The notes: generated by a model not told the origin, from the letters alone. Positions 23,652 through 32,035 are shown, counted from the stretch's first letter. The stretch: DNA of 37,187 bases from an uncultured Alistipes sp. (GCA_900768015.1 CAAGBI010000068.1:1-37187); one strand, 5' to 3'. Made by a program: numbers and translations.

Positions 23652-25304
23652 ATGAAATTGGTAAGGTATATCGTTGCTGCGGTGGTTGCAGCAGTTGCAT
23701 TTATGGGCGTTGAGGCTTCGGCGCAGTCGTTGTCTAAGTCTACAACATGGCATTGGGATAAGGGTACTATCGTCGTGGATACGCCCGAGCGACCCGAGGG
23801 TCAGGAGCATGTCGTGGGTCTCGCCGTAGAGCCCATCGAGAGATTGCGTGTGGGCTTTGTGGGTCTCGGTATGCGTGGCCCATGGGCGGTGATGCGCTTT
23901 GTGCATATTCCTGGTGTTGAGGTCGTTGCGTTGTGCGACTACGAGCGTGAGCGTGCCGATGCGTGCCAGCGCTTCCTCTACGAGGCGAGCATGATGCCCG
24001 CGGATGTATACCATGGCGAGCATGGCTATGAGGCGTTGTGCGAGCGCGAAGATATCGACCTTGTATATATCGCTACGGACTGGAATCACCACTTCCCCGT
24101 GGCGGAGTACGCCATGGAGCATGGCAAGCATGTGGCGATTGAGGTGCCCTCGGCGATGAACCTCGAGCAGTGCTGGAGGCTTATTGACTTGGCGGAGAGC
24201 AAGCGCCTACACTGCTTCATCCTCGAGAACTGCTGCTACGACTACTATGAGCTCACGGCGCTCAACATGGCGCAGCAGGGCCTCTTTGGCGAAATTGTGC
24301 GCGCCGAGGGTGCATACATCCACACGCTCGACATCTACTGGGACTCCTATTGGCACGACCCCAACGATAACGACACCGATGGTCTAAACTGGCGCCTGAA
24401 GTACAACATGGAGAATCGTGGCGACCTCTACGCAACACATGGACTCGGACCTGTTGCGCAGTGCATGAACATACATCGCGGCGACCGCTTCACGACATTG
24501 GTGGCGATGGATACGGAGAGCTTCGTGGGTAAGGAGCTTGTCGAGAGCCGCACAGGCGAGGAGTGCAAGGAGTTTCGCAATGGCGACCACACGACGACAC
24601 TTATGCGCACTGCACGCGGTAAAGTTGTTGAGATTCAGCACAATGTGATGACGCCACAGCCCTATAACCGTCTCTTTAAGCTCACGGGCACAAAGGGTTA
24701 CGCTACGAAGTACCCAACGCCCGAGTTTGCCCTCTCGGCCGAGGGTCTCAAGAGTGCGGGTGCGCCACAGATGGATAACCTCAATGCCCATGGCTTCGTA
24801 ACCGATGAGCAGCGCGAGATGCTTATGGAGGCCTACCGCCACCCCTTGATTGAGCAGTTTGGCGAGATGGGTCGTGAGATGGGTCATGGCGGCATGGACT
24901 ACATCATGGATGCCCGCCTTGTCTACTGCTTGCAGAATGGTCTGCCCCTGGATATGGATGTCTACGATATGGCGGAGTGGTGCTGCTTGGCGGAGCTCGG
25001 CTCGTTGTCTATGGACAACAACTGCGCTGCTGTCGCCTTCCCCGACTTCACACGCGGACACTGGAACGATGTCGAGGGCTATCGCCATATATACTCTGAA
25101 AATGAGGCTGCTACGGCTGCAAAGGCTGAGGCTTACACCTTGGTGGAGCGCGAGGTTACGGCAGACATGAAACTTTGGGAGCTCTACTTCGCAGTGGCGG
25201 ATGCGCGCACTAAGGGTGATGCCAAGGCCGAGGCAAAGGCGCAACGCCGCCTCGATGCCGCAAAGGTTGCCGCGCGCAAGGCCATCGCCGAGAGAATTAA
25301 ATAG
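23652..25304 (+). CDS. Exported Gfo/Idh/MocA-type protein, probable GH109 glycosidase
   Basis: An NAD-dependent glycosidase-like protein of 550 residues with a Sec signal peptide (1-25, ending ASAQ). The Rossmann motif is VGFVGLGMRGPWAVMRF (about 68-84), followed by YIATDWNHHFPVAEYAMEHGKHV, ENCCYDYYELTALNMAQQGLFGE and the catalytic-region NRGDLYATHGLGPVAQCMN. These match GH109 alpha-N-acetylgalactosaminidase-like proteins, which hydrolyse GalNAc linkages by an NAD redox mechanism. GalNAc removal from mucin or blood-group glycans is therefore likely but unproved. It uses an ordinary signal rather than a Tat motif, so how it gains NAD in the periplasm is open. A strong hairpin terminator lies at 25326. 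Confidence 0.82.
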   Translation: MKLVRYIVAAVVAAVAFMGVEASAQSLSKSTTWHWDKGTIVVDTPERPEGQEHVVGLAVEPIERLRVGFVGLGMRGPWAVMRFVHIPGVEVVALCDYERERADACQRFLYEASMMPADVYHGEHGYEALCEREDIDLVYIATDWNHHFPVAEYAMEHGKHVAIEVPSAMNLEQCWRLIDLAESKRLHCFILENCCYDYYELTALNMAQQGLFGEIVRAEGAYIHTLDIYWDSYWHDPNDNDTDGLNWRLKYNMENRGDLYATHGLGPVAQCMNIHRGDRFTTLVAMDTESFVGKELVESRTGEECKEFRNGDHTTTLMRTARGKVVEIQHNVMTPQPYNRLFKLTGTKGYATKYPTPEFALSAEGLKSAGAPQMDNLNAHGFVTDEQREMLMEAYRHPLIEQFGEMGREMGHGGMDYIMDARLVYCLQNGLPLDMDVYDMAEWCCLAELGSLSMDNNCAAVAFPDFTRGHWNDVEGYRHIYSENEAATAAKAEAYTLVEREVTADMKLWELYFAVADARTKGDAKAEAKAQRRLDAAKVAARKAIAERIK

Positions 25305-25325
25305 GATTTATAAGGTGAAAACCTA

Positions 25326-25359
25326 AGGCCCCTACTTTGAGTGGTAGGGGCCTATTTTT
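25326..25359. terminator. Terminator between the GH109 gene and rfbB
   Basis: Perfect 10-bp arms AGGCCCCTAC (25326-25335) and GTAGGGGCCT (25344-25353) with an 8-base loop, followed by ATTTTTA. It serves the plus-strand gene; on the minus strand the run before the stem (TTAGGTTTT) may allow it to end the rfb operon too. Confidence 0.8.
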
Positions 25360-25380
25360 ATATGCGGTATGGGGCTATCT

Positions 25381-26379
25381 CTATTTTAAGCTATTAAGGT
25401 ACCAGCGCACGGTGCGGCGGAGGCCCTCCTCAAACTCCATAGCGGGCTTCCAGCCCAAGTCGCGCTGTAGCTTTGTGGAGTCGATGGCGTAGCGTAGGTC
25501 GTGGCCCGCGCGGTCCTCAATAAAGGTAATAAGCGCGAGGCTCTCGCCCTCCTTGCGCCCTAACTCGCTGTCTGTAACGGCTATAAGGCGCTTTATAAGC
25601 TCGATGTTTGTCCACTCGTTATCGCCTCCGATGTTGTATGTCTCGCCATCGGCACCGCGGTGAAAGACCGCATCGAGGGCTGCGGCATGGTCGCCAACAT
25701 ACAACCAATCGCGCACATTGCATCCCGTGCCATAGACAGGCAGCGGCAGGCGCTTCACGATGTTATTTATAAATAGAGGTATCAGCTTCTCGGGGTACTG
25801 CCTCTCGCCATAGTTGTTCGAGCAGTTGGTAATGACAGTGGGGAGGCCGTAGGTGTCGTGGTAGGCGCGCACGAAGTGGTCCGACGATGCCTTTGATGCC
25901 GAATATGGCGAGTGGGGCTCGTAGCGCGACTCTTCGGTAAACTTACCGCCCTCGAGGGGTAGTGCGCCATATACCTCATCCGTAGAGATATGGTGGAAGC
26001 GCTTACCCGCGTAGTCGCCCGCCCACGCCTTGCGTGCCGCCTCCAAGAGGGTGATGGTGCCCAGGATGTTATTCATGGCAAAGAGCATAGGCGCGCTGAT
26101 GGAGCGGTCCACATGGCTCTCGGCAGCGAGGTGCATGACGCCATCTATGTGGTACTCCGCAAAGATGCGCTCAACGAGCTCCTTGTCGCAGATGTCGCCC
26201 TCCACGAAGGTGTGGTTGGGGCGCTTCATAGCCGCGGCGATGTTGTCGAGGCTACCCGCATAGGTGAGTTTGTCGAGGGTCACGATGTGGTAGTGGGGAT
26301 ACTTCGTTGTCATAAGCTCCACCATGTGGCTGCCAATAAAGCCCGCACCACCCGTAATAAGTATATTGCGCTTTTTCAT
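25381..26379 (-). CDS. rfbB: dTDP-glucose 4,6-dehydratase
   Basis: Second step of dTDP-L-rhamnose synthesis: dTDP-glucose to dTDP-4-keto-6-deoxyglucose, NAD-dependent. It has 332 residues in the short-chain dehydrogenase fold: GGAGFIGSH (9-17) for NAD, HLAAESHVDRS (about 82-92), HISTDEVYG, catalytic YSASKASSDH (Tyr/Lys) and the sugar-site NNYGERQYPEKLIPLFI. It is the last gene of rfbA-rfbC-rfbD-rfbB, 2 bases after rfbD. The product supplies the rhamnose donor for surface polysaccharide. Confidence 0.95.
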   Translation of the reverse strand: MKKRNILITGGAGFIGSHMVELMTTKYPHYHIVTLDKLTYAGSLDNIAAAMKRPNHTFVEGDICDKELVERIFAEYHIDGVMHLAAESHVDRSISAPMLFAMNNILGTITLLEAARKAWAGDYAGKRFHHISTDEVYGALPLEGGKFTEESRYEPHSPYSASKASSDHFVRAYHDTYGLPTVITNCSNNYGERQYPEKLIPLFINNIVKRLPLPVYGTGCNVRDWLYVGDHAAALDAVFHRGADGETYNIGGDNEWTNIELIKRLIAVTDSELGRKEGESLALITFIEDRAGHDLRYAIDSTKLQRDLGWKPAMEFEEGLRRTVRWYLNSLK

Positions 26380-26381
26380 AA

Positions 26382-27242
26382 TTACCTGTTTATTAGTGAT
26401 ATAACCTCTTTAAGTCTCTCTTGCCATGGGGCTATATCTATGCCTTTGATTGCTGCTATGCGCGCGGTGTCAAGCACCGAATAGGCTGGTCGCTCGGCAC
26501 GCATATTACGCTCTGCAGATGTACAGGGCTCAACGCGGCACGCCAAGCCCGCCTGCTGCATAATCTCGCACGCAAAGTTGTGCCATGTGCACTCGCCACC
26601 ATCGGTGTAGTGGTAGATGCCGTGCATCGTCTCCATCGCGCCGCTCTCCACCATTAATACTAATGTGCGCGCGAGACCAAGTGCCGATGTGGGTGTGCCA
26701 CGCTGGTCATCTACGACGCTTATCTCATCGCGCTCTCGGCCGAGGCGCAACATTGTCAAGACAAAATTCTTGCCCCATGGAGCATATAGCCACGAGGTGC
26801 GAATAACGATGCCATCATGCTCTATAACAGCAACTTCACCCTCGGCCTTGCTCCTGCCGTAGATGTTTAGTGGCGCAGTCGTATCACTCTCGGTGTAGGG
26901 TGTTCTGCGCTCGCTGTCGCCACCAAAGACATAGTCCGTGGAGATGTGTATCAGCCTCACATTGAGCCTCTTGCACACCTCGGCCATGTGGGTTACTGCG
27001 GTGCTGTTTATGGCGTATGCCATATTGATGTTATCCTCTGCGCCCTCAACATCGGTATATGCCGCGCAGTTGATGATTGTATCTGTCTTATTCTCAATGA
27101 TATAGCGCTCTACATTTGCGCCATTGCAGATGTCTAACTCGTCAATGGTAGCAAAGGTGTAGCGGTGTGCGCTCCCCTCCGCGGCGCGACATATCGCCTC
27201 GCCGAGCTGTCCGTTGCCACCTGTTACGAGTACCCTACGCAT
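26382..27242 (-). CDS. rfbD: dTDP-4-dehydrorhamnose reductase
   Basis: Last step of dTDP-L-rhamnose synthesis, reducing dTDP-4-keto-rhamnose with NAD(P)H. It has 286 residues. The N-terminal VLVTGGNGQLGEAI (5-18) binds the cofactor; NCAAYTDVEGAEDN, HISTDYVFGG and the catalytic YGRSKAEGE (Tyr/Lys) are typical, as is RTSWLYAPWGKNFVLTM. Its start overlaps the rfbC stop by 8 bases, a sign of tight translational linkage, and rfbB follows after 2 bases. Confidence 0.95.
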   Translation of the reverse strand: MRRVLVTGGNGQLGEAICRAAEGSAHRYTFATIDELDICNGANVERYIIENKTDTIINCAAYTDVEGAEDNINMAYAINSTAVTHMAEVCKRLNVRLIHISTDYVFGGDSERRTPYTESDTTAPLNIYGRSKAEGEVAVIEHDGIVIRTSWLYAPWGKNFVLTMLRLGRERDEISVVDDQRGTPTSALGLARTLVLMVESGAMETMHGIYHYTDGGECTWHNFACEIMQQAGLACRVEPCTSAERNMRAERPAYSVLDTARIAAIKGIDIAPWQERLKEVISLINR

Positions 27243-27810
27243 AGTAGTCGGTGTTATAGTCGAAGAGCCTCTCGCACTCCTCGAACATGGGGTTTAACTT
27301 ATCCTTTGCAGATACGATGGCCTCGTTATTGGTTGTGTGCCAGTCTATTGCGAGCGTGGGGTCGTCCCAGCGTATCGCACCCTCCGCCTCGGGGGCGTAG
27401 TAGTTGTCGCACTTATACTCCACGATGGCATCACCCTCCAAGACGCTGAAACCATGAGCAAAGCCGCGCGGAATGAAGAGCTGGCGGTGGTTGTGCTCGC
27501 TGAGCTCCACGGCGATATGCTTGCCGAAGGTGGGCGAGCCACGGCGTATGTCCACCGCGACATCGAGTATCGCACCACGCACCACACGCACGAGCTTAGA
27601 CTGCGCAAAGGGGGGTAACTGGAAGTGTAACCCGCGCACAACACCTACGCTTGAGCGCGACTCGTTGTCCTGCACGAAGCGTGTCTTGATGCCCGTAAGC
27701 TCCGCGAATTTGCGCTCGCTGAAGGCCTCAAAGAAGTAGCCTCGCTCATCCTCAAAGAGGCGTGGCTCGATGATAAGAACTCCCTCTATATCAGTCTTTA
27801 AGATTCTCAT
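27235..27810 (-). CDS. rfbC: dTDP-4-dehydrorhamnose 3,5-epimerase
   Basis: Third step of dTDP-L-rhamnose synthesis, double epimerisation at C3 and C5. The 191-residue cupin shows EPRLFEDERGYFFEAFSE (16-33), FVQDNESRS, VVRGLHFQ with the base His (about 59-66), LVRVVRGAILDVAVDIR and FIPRGFAHGF. Its ATG overlaps the rfbA stop by four bases (ATGA, 27810-27807) and its end overlaps rfbD by eight, consistent with one operon. Confidence 0.95.
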   Translation of the reverse strand: MRILKTDIEGVLIIEPRLFEDERGYFFEAFSERKFAELTGIKTRFVQDNESRSSVGVVRGLHFQLPPFAQSKLVRVVRGAILDVAVDIRRGSPTFGKHIAVELSEHNHRQLFIPRGFAHGFSVLEGDAIVEYKCDNYYAPEAEGAIRWDDPTLAIDWHTTNNEAIVSAKDKLNPMFEECERLFDYNTDYYA

Positions 27811-28673
27811 ATCTTGAGTAGGTATTGTCCATATTGGTTTGCGCGCATGGGCTCAGCAAGGCGGTGTAGCTCCTCGCGTGTTATCCAGCCGTTGCGGTAG
27901 GCTATCTCCTCGATGCAGGCAATCTTCTGTCCCTGGCGCTTCTCGATGACCTCCACGAAGATGGATGCCTCGGCCAGTGAGTCGTGCGTGCCCGTGTCGA
28001 GCCATGCGTAGCCGCGGTCGAGAATCTCGACATTGAGCTCCCCGCGCTCGAGGTATGTGCTATTTACGGTAGTTATCTCCAGCTCGCCACGCGCTGAGGG
28101 TGTCACACCCGCCGCGATGTCAACGACGCTGTTGGGGTAGAAGTATAGTCCCGTAACGGCATAGTTAGAGCGTGGTGCCGCGGGCTTCTCCTCGATAGAT
28201 ATGGCCCTGCCGCTCTCGTCAAACTCCACAACACCATAGCGCTCGGGGCGATCTACCTTGTATCCGAATACCGTAGCGCGACCCTCCTCCACGGTGCGCC
28301 TTGCGGCACTCTGCAGGCGCTCCTCGAAGCCTGCGCCATAGAAGATGTTGTCGCCCAAGACGAGACATGCCGCATCGTTGCCTATAAACTCGCGACCTAT
28401 GATAAATGCCTCGGCAAGACCATTTGGCTGTGGCTGCTCGGCGTATGAGAAGGCCATGCCCAGCTCCTCACCGCTGCCCAAGAGACGACGGAAGGAGGGC
28501 AGGTCCTGGGGGGTCGATATAATCAACACCTCGCGTATTCCCGCCATCATAAGCACCGAGATGGGGTAGTATACCATCGGCTTATCGAATATTGGGAGTA
28601 GCTGCTTGCTCACGCCCTTAGTGATGGGGTATAGGCGCGTGCCGCTACCACCTGCCAAGACAATACCTTTCAT
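27807..28673 (-). CDS. rfbA: Glucose-1-phosphate thymidylyltransferase
   Basis: First step of the pathway: dTTP + glucose-1-phosphate to dTDP-glucose. The ATG at 28673 gives 288 residues, matching RfbA. Motifs are MKGIVLAGGSGTRLYPIT (1-18, nucleotide loop), SKQLLPIFDKPMVYYP, CLVLGDNIFYG (Mg-binding Asp), GYKVDRPERYGVVEFD, SIEEKPAAPRSN and YAWLDTGTHDSL. The frame is open for 64 codons further upstream, but that part includes the promoter at 28702-28733 and a translation unlike the family. First gene of the four-gene operon. Confidence 0.96.
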   Translation of the reverse strand: MKGIVLAGGSGTRLYPITKGVSKQLLPIFDKPMVYYPISVLMMAGIREVLIISTPQDLPSFRRLLGSGEELGMAFSYAEQPQPNGLAEAFIIGREFIGNDAACLVLGDNIFYGAGFEERLQSAARRTVEEGRATVFGYKVDRPERYGVVEFDESGRAISIEEKPAAPRSNYAVTGLYFYPNSVVDIAAGVTPSARGELEITTVNSTYLERGELNVEILDRGYAWLDTGTHDSLAEASIFVEVIEKRQGQKIACIEEIAYRNGWITREELHRLAEPMRANQYGQYLLKI

Positions 28674-28701
28674 TGTTTCAATGCTTTGTGAGTTTATCAT
28701 G

Positions 28702-28733
28702 CAAATATAACAATTTAAACGCAAAAAAACAAA
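28702..28733 (-). promoter_or_regulatory. Promoter of the rfbACDB operon
   Basis: On the minus strand TTTG (28733-28730), 20 bases, TATATTTG (28709-28702) fits TTTG-N19/20-TAnnTTTG. Transcription would start about 20-25 bases before the rfbA ATG at 28673, leaving a short leader. Confidence 0.65.
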
Positions 28734-28829
28734 ATGTAGTGTTGTATAACTATACAAAAGAGGCGAGTTGCCCAGCTTCGAATGCCTCCATAATGTGGTA
28801 ATCATTATTGCGAAGTGCCTGTAAAAAGT

Positions 28830-28945
28830 GGGGTTGCAAAACTTTTTGTTAGCGCTGCAAAACAAATGTTTTTAATATCGGTTGATATACAACGACTTAC
28901 GGGTTGAAATTCGTATGTCGTTTTTCGTCGTGCAAAACTTTTTCG
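28830..28945 (+). repeat. Two direct copies of a TGCAAAACTTTTT motif
   Basis: GGGGTTGCAAAACTTTTTG (28830-28848) and GTGCAAAACTTTTTCG (28930-28945) lie upstream of the lipoprotein gene. A third copy, GGGGTGTAAAACTTTTTC (31569-31586), lies at the stop of the TPR gene, so the motif flanks the two-gene block 29016-31569. Role unknown. Confidence 0.5.
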
Positions 28946-29015
28946 CGGTAATTTTGTGATAGATAAAATCGCGAAAGAGTAATAACCTATTGTTAAACCT
29001 ATAAAACTTAGAACT

Positions 29016-29789
29016 ATGAAAAAGAGTTTATTTATGTTGTTGATGCTTGCGGTAGCAGGTATGGCAGCGTCGTGCGAGAGGGAGATGGTTAATCGTCCAA
29101 ATGATAATGGGGTTAACAAGACCTCAAATGCAGAGGAGAATACTAATGCCACTGAGATGGCAAAATTTGTTGGATGCTGGGAGTATATATCAATAGCAGA
29201 CGAGAGTGATCAGCTCCATAGTCAGACGGATTACATCTTCTACTTCTACGAAAATGGCGATGGTTATCTAACCATAGATGGATATGATAAGGAGAATATC
29301 ATAATGTCAATGACGAGAAATTCGTTGACATATTGGGTAAAAAACGAGAAGTTGTATGTGAACTATGGTGACGACGACCCTGTTGAGTGGGAGTATAGAT
29401 TCCAGGACAACACCCTAACTATGCGTTCAACTTTGGATGGTGATACTTTTGTATTTACCAAAACCAAAGATGATGACATGCGCTTCCTTGGTGACTGGAG
29501 TACAACGCGCAAAAGTGGCGACAAGTATTATGATAACCACATCAAGTTTGTGACCCCAAGGGACGGATTTACATATTATAATGTATATGACAACCCAAAT
29601 GCAGCTCCGGTAGAGGGTCCATCGCAGATGGTGTGGTTTAAGTATTCTACTGAGGGTGATATGCTCATTATGACAAACATCGACTCTGCGACATCTTCAA
29701 AGAAGTACTATCGTTTCGAGGGTAGTAAGCTCTACTTGAGCAACGATAAAGGTGGCTTCGAGACTTGCTACAGCACAATCAATAAGTAA
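29016..29789 (+). CDS. Two-domain lipocalin-like lipoprotein of unknown function
   Basis: A 257-residue lipoprotein: SPII signal with GMAASC (Cys20), then an Asn/Glu/Thr-rich spacer to about residue 45. Two similar beta-rich domains follow, the first starting KFVGCWEYIS (about 48-57) and the second RFLGDWSTTRKSG (about 150). Each opens with a G-x-W motif and has runs such as YRFQDNTLTMRSTLDGDTFVFTK or YYRFEGSKLYLS, typical of lipocalin-like domains of Bacteroidetes lipoproteins. No catalytic residues are recognisable. It is followed by a hairpin terminator and then the TPR gene. Ligand unknown. A location in the outer membrane is inferred from the lipobox. Confidence 0.75.
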   Translation: MKKSLFMLLMLAVAGMAASCEREMVNRPNDNGVNKTSNAEENTNATEMAKFVGCWEYISIADESDQLHSQTDYIFYFYENGDGYLTIDGYDKENIIMSMTRNSLTYWVKNEKLYVNYGDDDPVEWEYRFQDNTLTMRSTLDGDTFVFTKTKDDDMRFLGDWSTTRKSGDKYYDNHIKFVTPRDGFTYYNVYDNPNAAPVEGPSQMVWFKYSTEGDMLIMTNIDSATSSKKYYRFEGSKLYLSNDKGGFETCYSTINK

Positions 29790-29830
29790 ATTATCATAGA
29801 GCATTCCTATTATTAGAGGATTAGACTGAT

Positions 29831-29867
29831 GTGACCCAGAGGTTCTTTACATAAACTTTTGGGTCAC
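29831..29867 (+). terminator. Terminator-like hairpin after the lipoprotein gene
   Basis: GTGACCCAGAGGTT (29831-29844) pairs with AACTTTTGGGTCAC (29854-29867), 12 of 14, over a 9-base loop. It is followed by TTCAAATTATC, not a strong T-run. It separates the lipoprotein gene from the TPR gene promoter. Confidence 0.55.
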
Positions 29868-29891
29868 TTCAAATTATCACCCAAATTATCT

Positions 29892-29899
29892 TATCTTTG
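29892..29899 (+). promoter_or_regulatory. -7 promoter box for the TPR gene
   Basis: TATCTTTG, an exact Bacteroidetes -7 match. No TTTG lies at the expected distance upstream. The box overlaps the longest open frame of the TPR gene, which supports the start at 29920. Confidence 0.55.
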
Positions 29900-29919
29900 T
29901 GAGAAATATAGCGACCTTT

Positions 29920-31569
29920 ATGAAACGACTTCTTACTATACTTCTTCTTGGTCTGTGCCTGGCGTCGTGCAACCGTCACTCGGAGCATTGGAAGACTATA
30001 ACCGATATGGAGCGCATTATCGAGGAGCGCCCCGATAGTGTGCTTAATGTGTTGCAAGAAATTGACACGGATGAACTTATTGGCGACGAGGAGCGAGCAA
30101 AACACGCCGTGTTGCTCTCTATGGCCCTTGATAAAAACTATATCGACAAGACCGACTTTGAGGTCTTGCAACCCGCCATTGACTATTATGAGGATAATGG
30201 CACGGCAACTGATAAGTTGCGTACATTCTATTATCAAGCTCGCATATATCAGAATGCTGGCAATAACGCTGCAGCAATGGAGTGTTTTGTAAAAGCTCTG
30301 TTTGAGGGCGATGCCTCGGAAGATTTAAAAACAAAGGCAAGAGCTCATTATAACAAGTCTCGTATATATGGCTATATATTTGATTTTGATAATAGTATTG
30401 AAGATCTCTTAAAAGCAGCATCTTTATATAAAGAGTCTGGGATGAATGAAGACTACATAAATTGTCAATTGATGATAATAAACAGATACACATTAAAGGA
30501 TGATTATAGTGCGGCTTTACCATATATTGATGAGTGCAAAAAATTGATTGGATCAATGAGTTTAGAAAGATTATGTCAATTTTATTCCATATATATAATG
30601 TATACCATAGAGTGTGGTAGTGATGACGACATAAAAGATGTTATAGTGGAGTATCGCAATACTATTTCCGAAGAGTATCTAGATTGGCTTACACTCGCTA
30701 GAGCATATTATAATTTAGGTGAGTATGAAGATGCACTGCAATCGATTACTAGATGTGAAAATACTGATGGTACGTACGATGAGATAAAGCACAAAGCACT
30801 TATCTCTATGATTTACGAGAAATTAGGTAAACACGAGGAGGCTTTAAGTGCATATAAAAAGTATATGGCAGTTTCGGATAAGAAATCGTGGTCTATATTG
30901 AACGAAGATACCAATTTTATCGAGGAGCGCCACGCCTTGGAGATGGCAAAGGCCAAGGAGACCGAGGCGAAGAACAAGCGTACTATCGCTATCTTGGTGT
31001 GTGTTGTAGCGTTGATTGGCTCACTCTTGGTGATTATGATTATCCGCAGCCGACTGCAGATTAGCCGCGCAAAAAATAGCGAGTTGGAGGTTGAGAAGCA
31101 GAGGTATGAGCAGTTATATGCCGATGCTATTGCCGAGCGTGATGCGCTGACAAAGATGGTCGAGGACTCAAACGTTAGGGAGGAGGCAAAGGCTGTAATC
31201 AAGGCGAGACTCGATGTGCTGAATAAGGTTATCATATCGCAGATTACTGGCACTACATCTGCCAACAAAAAGGCATATGAGGAGTTGGAGCTGCTACTGG
31301 CCGATAAGGAGACCTTCATTGAGTCAACACGCCTCACCATTGAGGGCAACAACCCCGAGTTTATCACCGCTCTCAAAAGGCGCGGCCTGACCGACGAGGA
31401 GATAAACATCTGCTGTCTGTATGCAATCGGCCTAAAGGGCAAGGACATCAAGTCCTACACGAGTCAGCCCCGACACTACAACCAGAGTGCCGACATCCGA
31501 CACAAGCTTGGCCTCACCGAAAGCGACACCAACCTCTCGATTTTCATTCGTGATATGCTCGAAAAGTAG
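29920..31569 (+). CDS. Membrane TPR protein with LuxR-like C-terminal domain
   Basis: A 549-residue protein that looks like a membrane-anchored regulator. Its order is: lipoprotein-like signal (LLLGLCLASC, Cys near 16); alpha-helical TPR repeats over about 30-320 (for example ARAYYNLGEYEDALQSI and ISMIYEKLGKHEEALSAYKKY); a transmembrane helix (TIAILVCVVALIGSLLVIMI, near 350-370); a coiled coil; and a C-terminal ~75 residues with LTDEEINICCLYAIGLKGKDIKSY...IRHKLGL, resembling a degenerate LuxR-type helix-turn-helix. Such TPR-TM-HTH proteins occur in Bacteroidetes; targets are unknown. A lipobox plus a TM helix is unusual, so the topology is uncertain. The middle (about 30290-30900) is more AT-rich than both ends. 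Confidence 0.75.
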   Translation: MKRLLTILLLGLCLASCNRHSEHWKTITDMERIIEERPDSVLNVLQEIDTDELIGDEERAKHAVLLSMALDKNYIDKTDFEVLQPAIDYYEDNGTATDKLRTFYYQARIYQNAGNNAAAMECFVKALFEGDASEDLKTKARAHYNKSRIYGYIFDFDNSIEDLLKAASLYKESGMNEDYINCQLMIINRYTLKDDYSAALPYIDECKKLIGSMSLERLCQFYSIYIMYTIECGSDDDIKDVIVEYRNTISEEYLDWLTLARAYYNLGEYEDALQSITRCENTDGTYDEIKHKALISMIYEKLGKHEEALSAYKKYMAVSDKKSWSILNEDTNFIEERHALEMAKAKETEAKNKRTIAILVCVVALIGSLLVIMIIRSRLQISRAKNSELEVEKQRYEQLYADAIAERDALTKMVEDSNVREEAKAVIKARLDVLNKVIISQITGTTSANKKAYEELELLLADKETFIESTRLTIEGNNPEFITALKRRGLTDEEINICCLYAIGLKGKDIKSYTSQPRHYNQSADIRHKLGLTESDTNLSIFIRDMLEK

Positions 31570-31743
31570 GGGTGTAAAACTTTTTCTGAGTAACCCTGTA
31601 TTATCAAACTCTAAAATTGATGCGGTGATTTCTGTTGATTTTTTTGTGTTTTTATCTCGACTGTAAATTGTTGGTATATAGGGTTGTATGAGATTTTGTT
31701 GCATGGATGGTGAAAAAATATGAAATAATTTTTACGAAAAAGT

Positions 31744-31774
31744 TTGCAGATAAGAAAAAAGTGTATATCTTTGC
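31744..31774 (+). promoter_or_regulatory. Promoter of the tRNA-Phe gene
   Basis: TTTG (31744-31747), exactly 19 bases, TATCTTTG (31767-31774): a perfect Bacteroidetes promoter. The tRNA begins 34 bases after the -7 box. Confidence 0.85.
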
Positions 31775-31808
31775 ACTCGCTTAAACAAATTAAGCACGAC
31801 ATAACGAT

Positions 31809-31881
31809 GGTGCCATAGCTCAGTTGGTAGAGCAAAGGACTGAAAATCCTTGTGTCCCTGGTTCGAATCCCGGTGGCACCA
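31809..31881 (+). tRNA. tRNA-Phe (GAA)
   Basis: 73 bases form a full cloverleaf. The acceptor is GGTGCCA (31809-31815) with TGGCACC (31874-31880) and discriminator A. The D arm contains AGCTCAGTTGGTAGAGC. The anticodon stem AAGGA/TCCTT holds loop CTGAAAA with anticodon GAA (31842-31844). The T arm has GGTTCGAATCC. CCA is not encoded. It marks the point where gene content changes from core to accessory. Confidence 0.97.
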
Positions 31882-31890
31882 CTGAAAATC

Positions 31891-31925
31891 AAGCAGTTAC
31901 GATAAAAAGTAGCTGCTTTTTGTTG
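31891..31925 (+). terminator. Terminator after tRNA-Phe
   Basis: AAGCAGTTAC (31891-31900) and GTAGCTGCTT (31909-31918) pair at 9 of 10 positions over an 8-base loop and run into TTTTTGTTGTTTTT. Confidence 0.75.
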
Positions 31926-31998
31926 TTTTTCTGGCCGCTCTTGTGTCTTATTGGGTGTTCTGTGATCCTAAATATCTGGAGTAGCTATTATAGAAAAA

Positions 31999-32035
31999 CA
32001 GAGTTGGGGACAAAGGCAGCTCGCTCCCAACTCTG
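31999..32035 (-). terminator. Terminator downstream of the HipA remnant
   Basis: Perfect 10-bp arms CAGAGTTGGG (31999-32008) and CCCAACTCTG (32026-32035). On the minus strand the stem is followed by TTTTTC, so it terminates minus-strand transcription coming from the fragment at 32057. Confidence 0.7.

Larger units (their letters stand above)
28674..29015. other. Divergent intergenic region, rfbA / lipoprotein gene (342 bp)
   Basis: Holds the rfb promoter (28702-28733), a possible -7 box TAATTTTG (28949-28956) for the lipoprotein gene without a clear -33 box, and two copies of a TGCAAAACTTTTT motif (28830-28848 and 28930-28945). No coding sequence or RNA gene is evident. Confidence 0.55.

Noticed and set aside
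22797..24131. 444-codon minus-strand frame opposite the ribF-like and GH109 genes
   Set aside because: His/Ala/Leu-rich antisense translation over two well-supported genes.
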